Below, in pieces: positions 63,184 through 64,000 of a DNA stretch of 64,000 nucleotides. This DNA is from Citrobacter rodentium NBRC 105723 = DSM 16636 (GTDB lineage Bacteria; Pseudomonadota; Gammaproteobacteria; Enterobacterales; Enterobacteriaceae). Location of the stretch: assembly GCF_021278985.1 (NCBI RefSeq), contig NZ_CP082833.1:5146001-5210000 (forward strand), read 5' to 3'. Under the pieces are notes generated by a model. It searched no databases. It had not been told where the DNA came from and saw nothing but the letters and a program-made list of their open reading frames with translations. Positions within the stretch are counted from its first letter, which is position 1. Every line of letters begins with the position of its first letter. Made by a program: the position numbers and the translations under genes.

Positions 63184-64000
63184 CACTTCACTGAATATTC
63201 CTGCGCAAGCGGGAAAGACCTCTCTGCGTAAATCGCTTAAGTTGTGGCAGGTCGTCATGATGGGGCTTGCCTATCTTACGCCGATGACCGTATTCGATAC
63301 CTTCGGCATCGTTTCTGGTATCAGCAACGGTCACGTTCCGGCTTCCTATCTGTTAGCGCTGGCGGGTGTTCTGTTTACCGCTATCAGTTACGGCAAACTG
63401 GTGCGTCAGTTTCCTGAGGCAGGTTCTGCGTATACCTATGCGCAAAAGTCGATAAACCCCCACGTAGGCTTTATGGTGGGCTGGTCGTCGCTGCTGGATT
63501 ATCTCTTCTTACCTATGATTAACGTCCTGCTGGCGAAGATTTATCTCTCTGCCCTCTTCCCCGAAGTCCCGCCGTGGGTATGGGTGGCTACCTTCGTCAC
63601 TATCCTGACCGCAGCTAATCTGAAAAGCGTTAACCTGGTGGCTAATTTCAACACCCTGTTTATTCTGGTACAAATAGCCATTATGGTGGTCTTTATTGTG
63701 CTGGTCGTTCACGGGCTTCATAAAGGCGAAGGCACCGGTACCGTGTGGTCTCTGCAGCCATTTATCAGCCAAAATGCACATCTGATCCCCATCATCACCG
63801 GGGCAACGATAGTCTGCTTCTCATTCCTGGGCTTTGACGCCGTCACCACACTGTCAGAAGAGACGCCGGATGCTGCCCGCGTAATCCCCAAGGCTATTTT
63901 CCTGACGGCTATATACGGTGGAATTATTTTCATCGTCGCCTCTTTTTTCATGCAGTTGTTTTTCCCCGATATCAGCCGTTTTAAAGATCCCGATGCCGCC
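63173..64000 (+). CDS. puuP: PuuP, putrescine importer (3' end outside window)
   Basis: APC-family inner-membrane putrescine:H+ symporter. Starts at the ATG at 63173 with GTGGAGGTC upstream; MATNTSLNIPAQAGKTSLRK then KLWQVVMMGLAYLTPMTVFD match E. coli PuuP. 276 codons (about 60 percent of the E. coli length) are visible with seven or more hydrophobic segments and the APC signature region GATIVCFSFLGFDAVTTLSE. The frame is open to the last base of the window. Confidence 0.96.
   Translation, partial: MATNTSLNIPAQAGKTSLRKSLKLWQVVMMGLAYLTPMTVFDTFGIVSGISNGHVPASYLLALAGVLFTAISYGKLVRQFPEAGSAYTYAQKSINPHVGFMVGWSSLLDYLFLPMINVLLAKIYLSALFPEVPPWVWVATFVTILTAANLKSVNLVANFNTLFILVQIAIMVVFIVLVVHGLHKGEGTGTVWSLQPFISQNAHLIPIITGATIVCFSFLGFDAVTTLSEETPDAARVIPKAIFLTAIYGGIIFIVASFFMQLFFPDISRFKDPDAA

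Overview
The window looks like the chromosome of a lactose-positive enterobacterium close to Citrobacter and Escherichia. LacZ, LacY, the Prp enzymes, PaoABC, YahK and the Puu proteins are near-identical in length and sequence to the E. coli proteins as I recall them, many gaps carry enterobacterial REP elements, and the locus order (lac next to prp) is the E. coli order with genes missing. Species cannot be fixed from the sequence alone.

Layout. 1-5.5 kb: lacI (5' end cut off by the window), lacZ and lacY with all three lac operators; lacA is absent. 5.5-13.2 kb: a REP array, then the methylcitrate operon prpBCDE on the minus strand with a sigma-54 promoter and divergent prpR. 13.7-22.8 kb: two convergent, homologous autotransporters flanking a cyanide-insensitive-type bd oxidase operon (cydA-like, cydB-like and a 43-residue DUF2474 subunit), a 33-residue unknown ORF and a seven-unit REP array. 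23.2-31.4 kb: a POT peptide transporter, the molybdenum aldehyde oxidoreductase operon paoABCD plus a MocA-like gene, and yahK. 31.6-38.7 kb: a small-sugar/sugar-acid locus (isomerase, PdxA2-like dehydrogenase, MFS permease, RpiB-like isomerase) whose kinase and SorC-type regulator are both broken by many frameshifts.

38.9-56.7 kb is an AT-richer, all-plus-strand accessory region. It holds a broken HNH nuclease, a broken RcsB/LuxR-type regulator, a type I secretion set (broken TolC-like protein, intact HlyD-like adaptor, intact C39 peptidase-ABC exporter), two double-glycine leader peptides resembling class II microcins, a four-gene chaperone-usher fimbrial operon, a DUF1795/DcrB-like (Eag-chaperone-like) protein, a second LuxR-like regulator and a third autotransporter. 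This combined peptide-export, fimbria and DUF1795 cluster is the best candidate for an undescribed system.

56.9-64 kb: the putrescine utilisation genes puuB, puuC, puuR and puuD (minus) and puuA and puuP (plus, puuP cut by the window end), with two PuuR-like operators between puuD and puuA; puuE is not at its expected place.

Frameshifts are strikingly concentrated between about 36.3 and 42.0 kb (five consecutive genes) while genes on both sides are intact. This is either real local decay or a local consensus-quality problem, and it affects how the secretion locus should be read.
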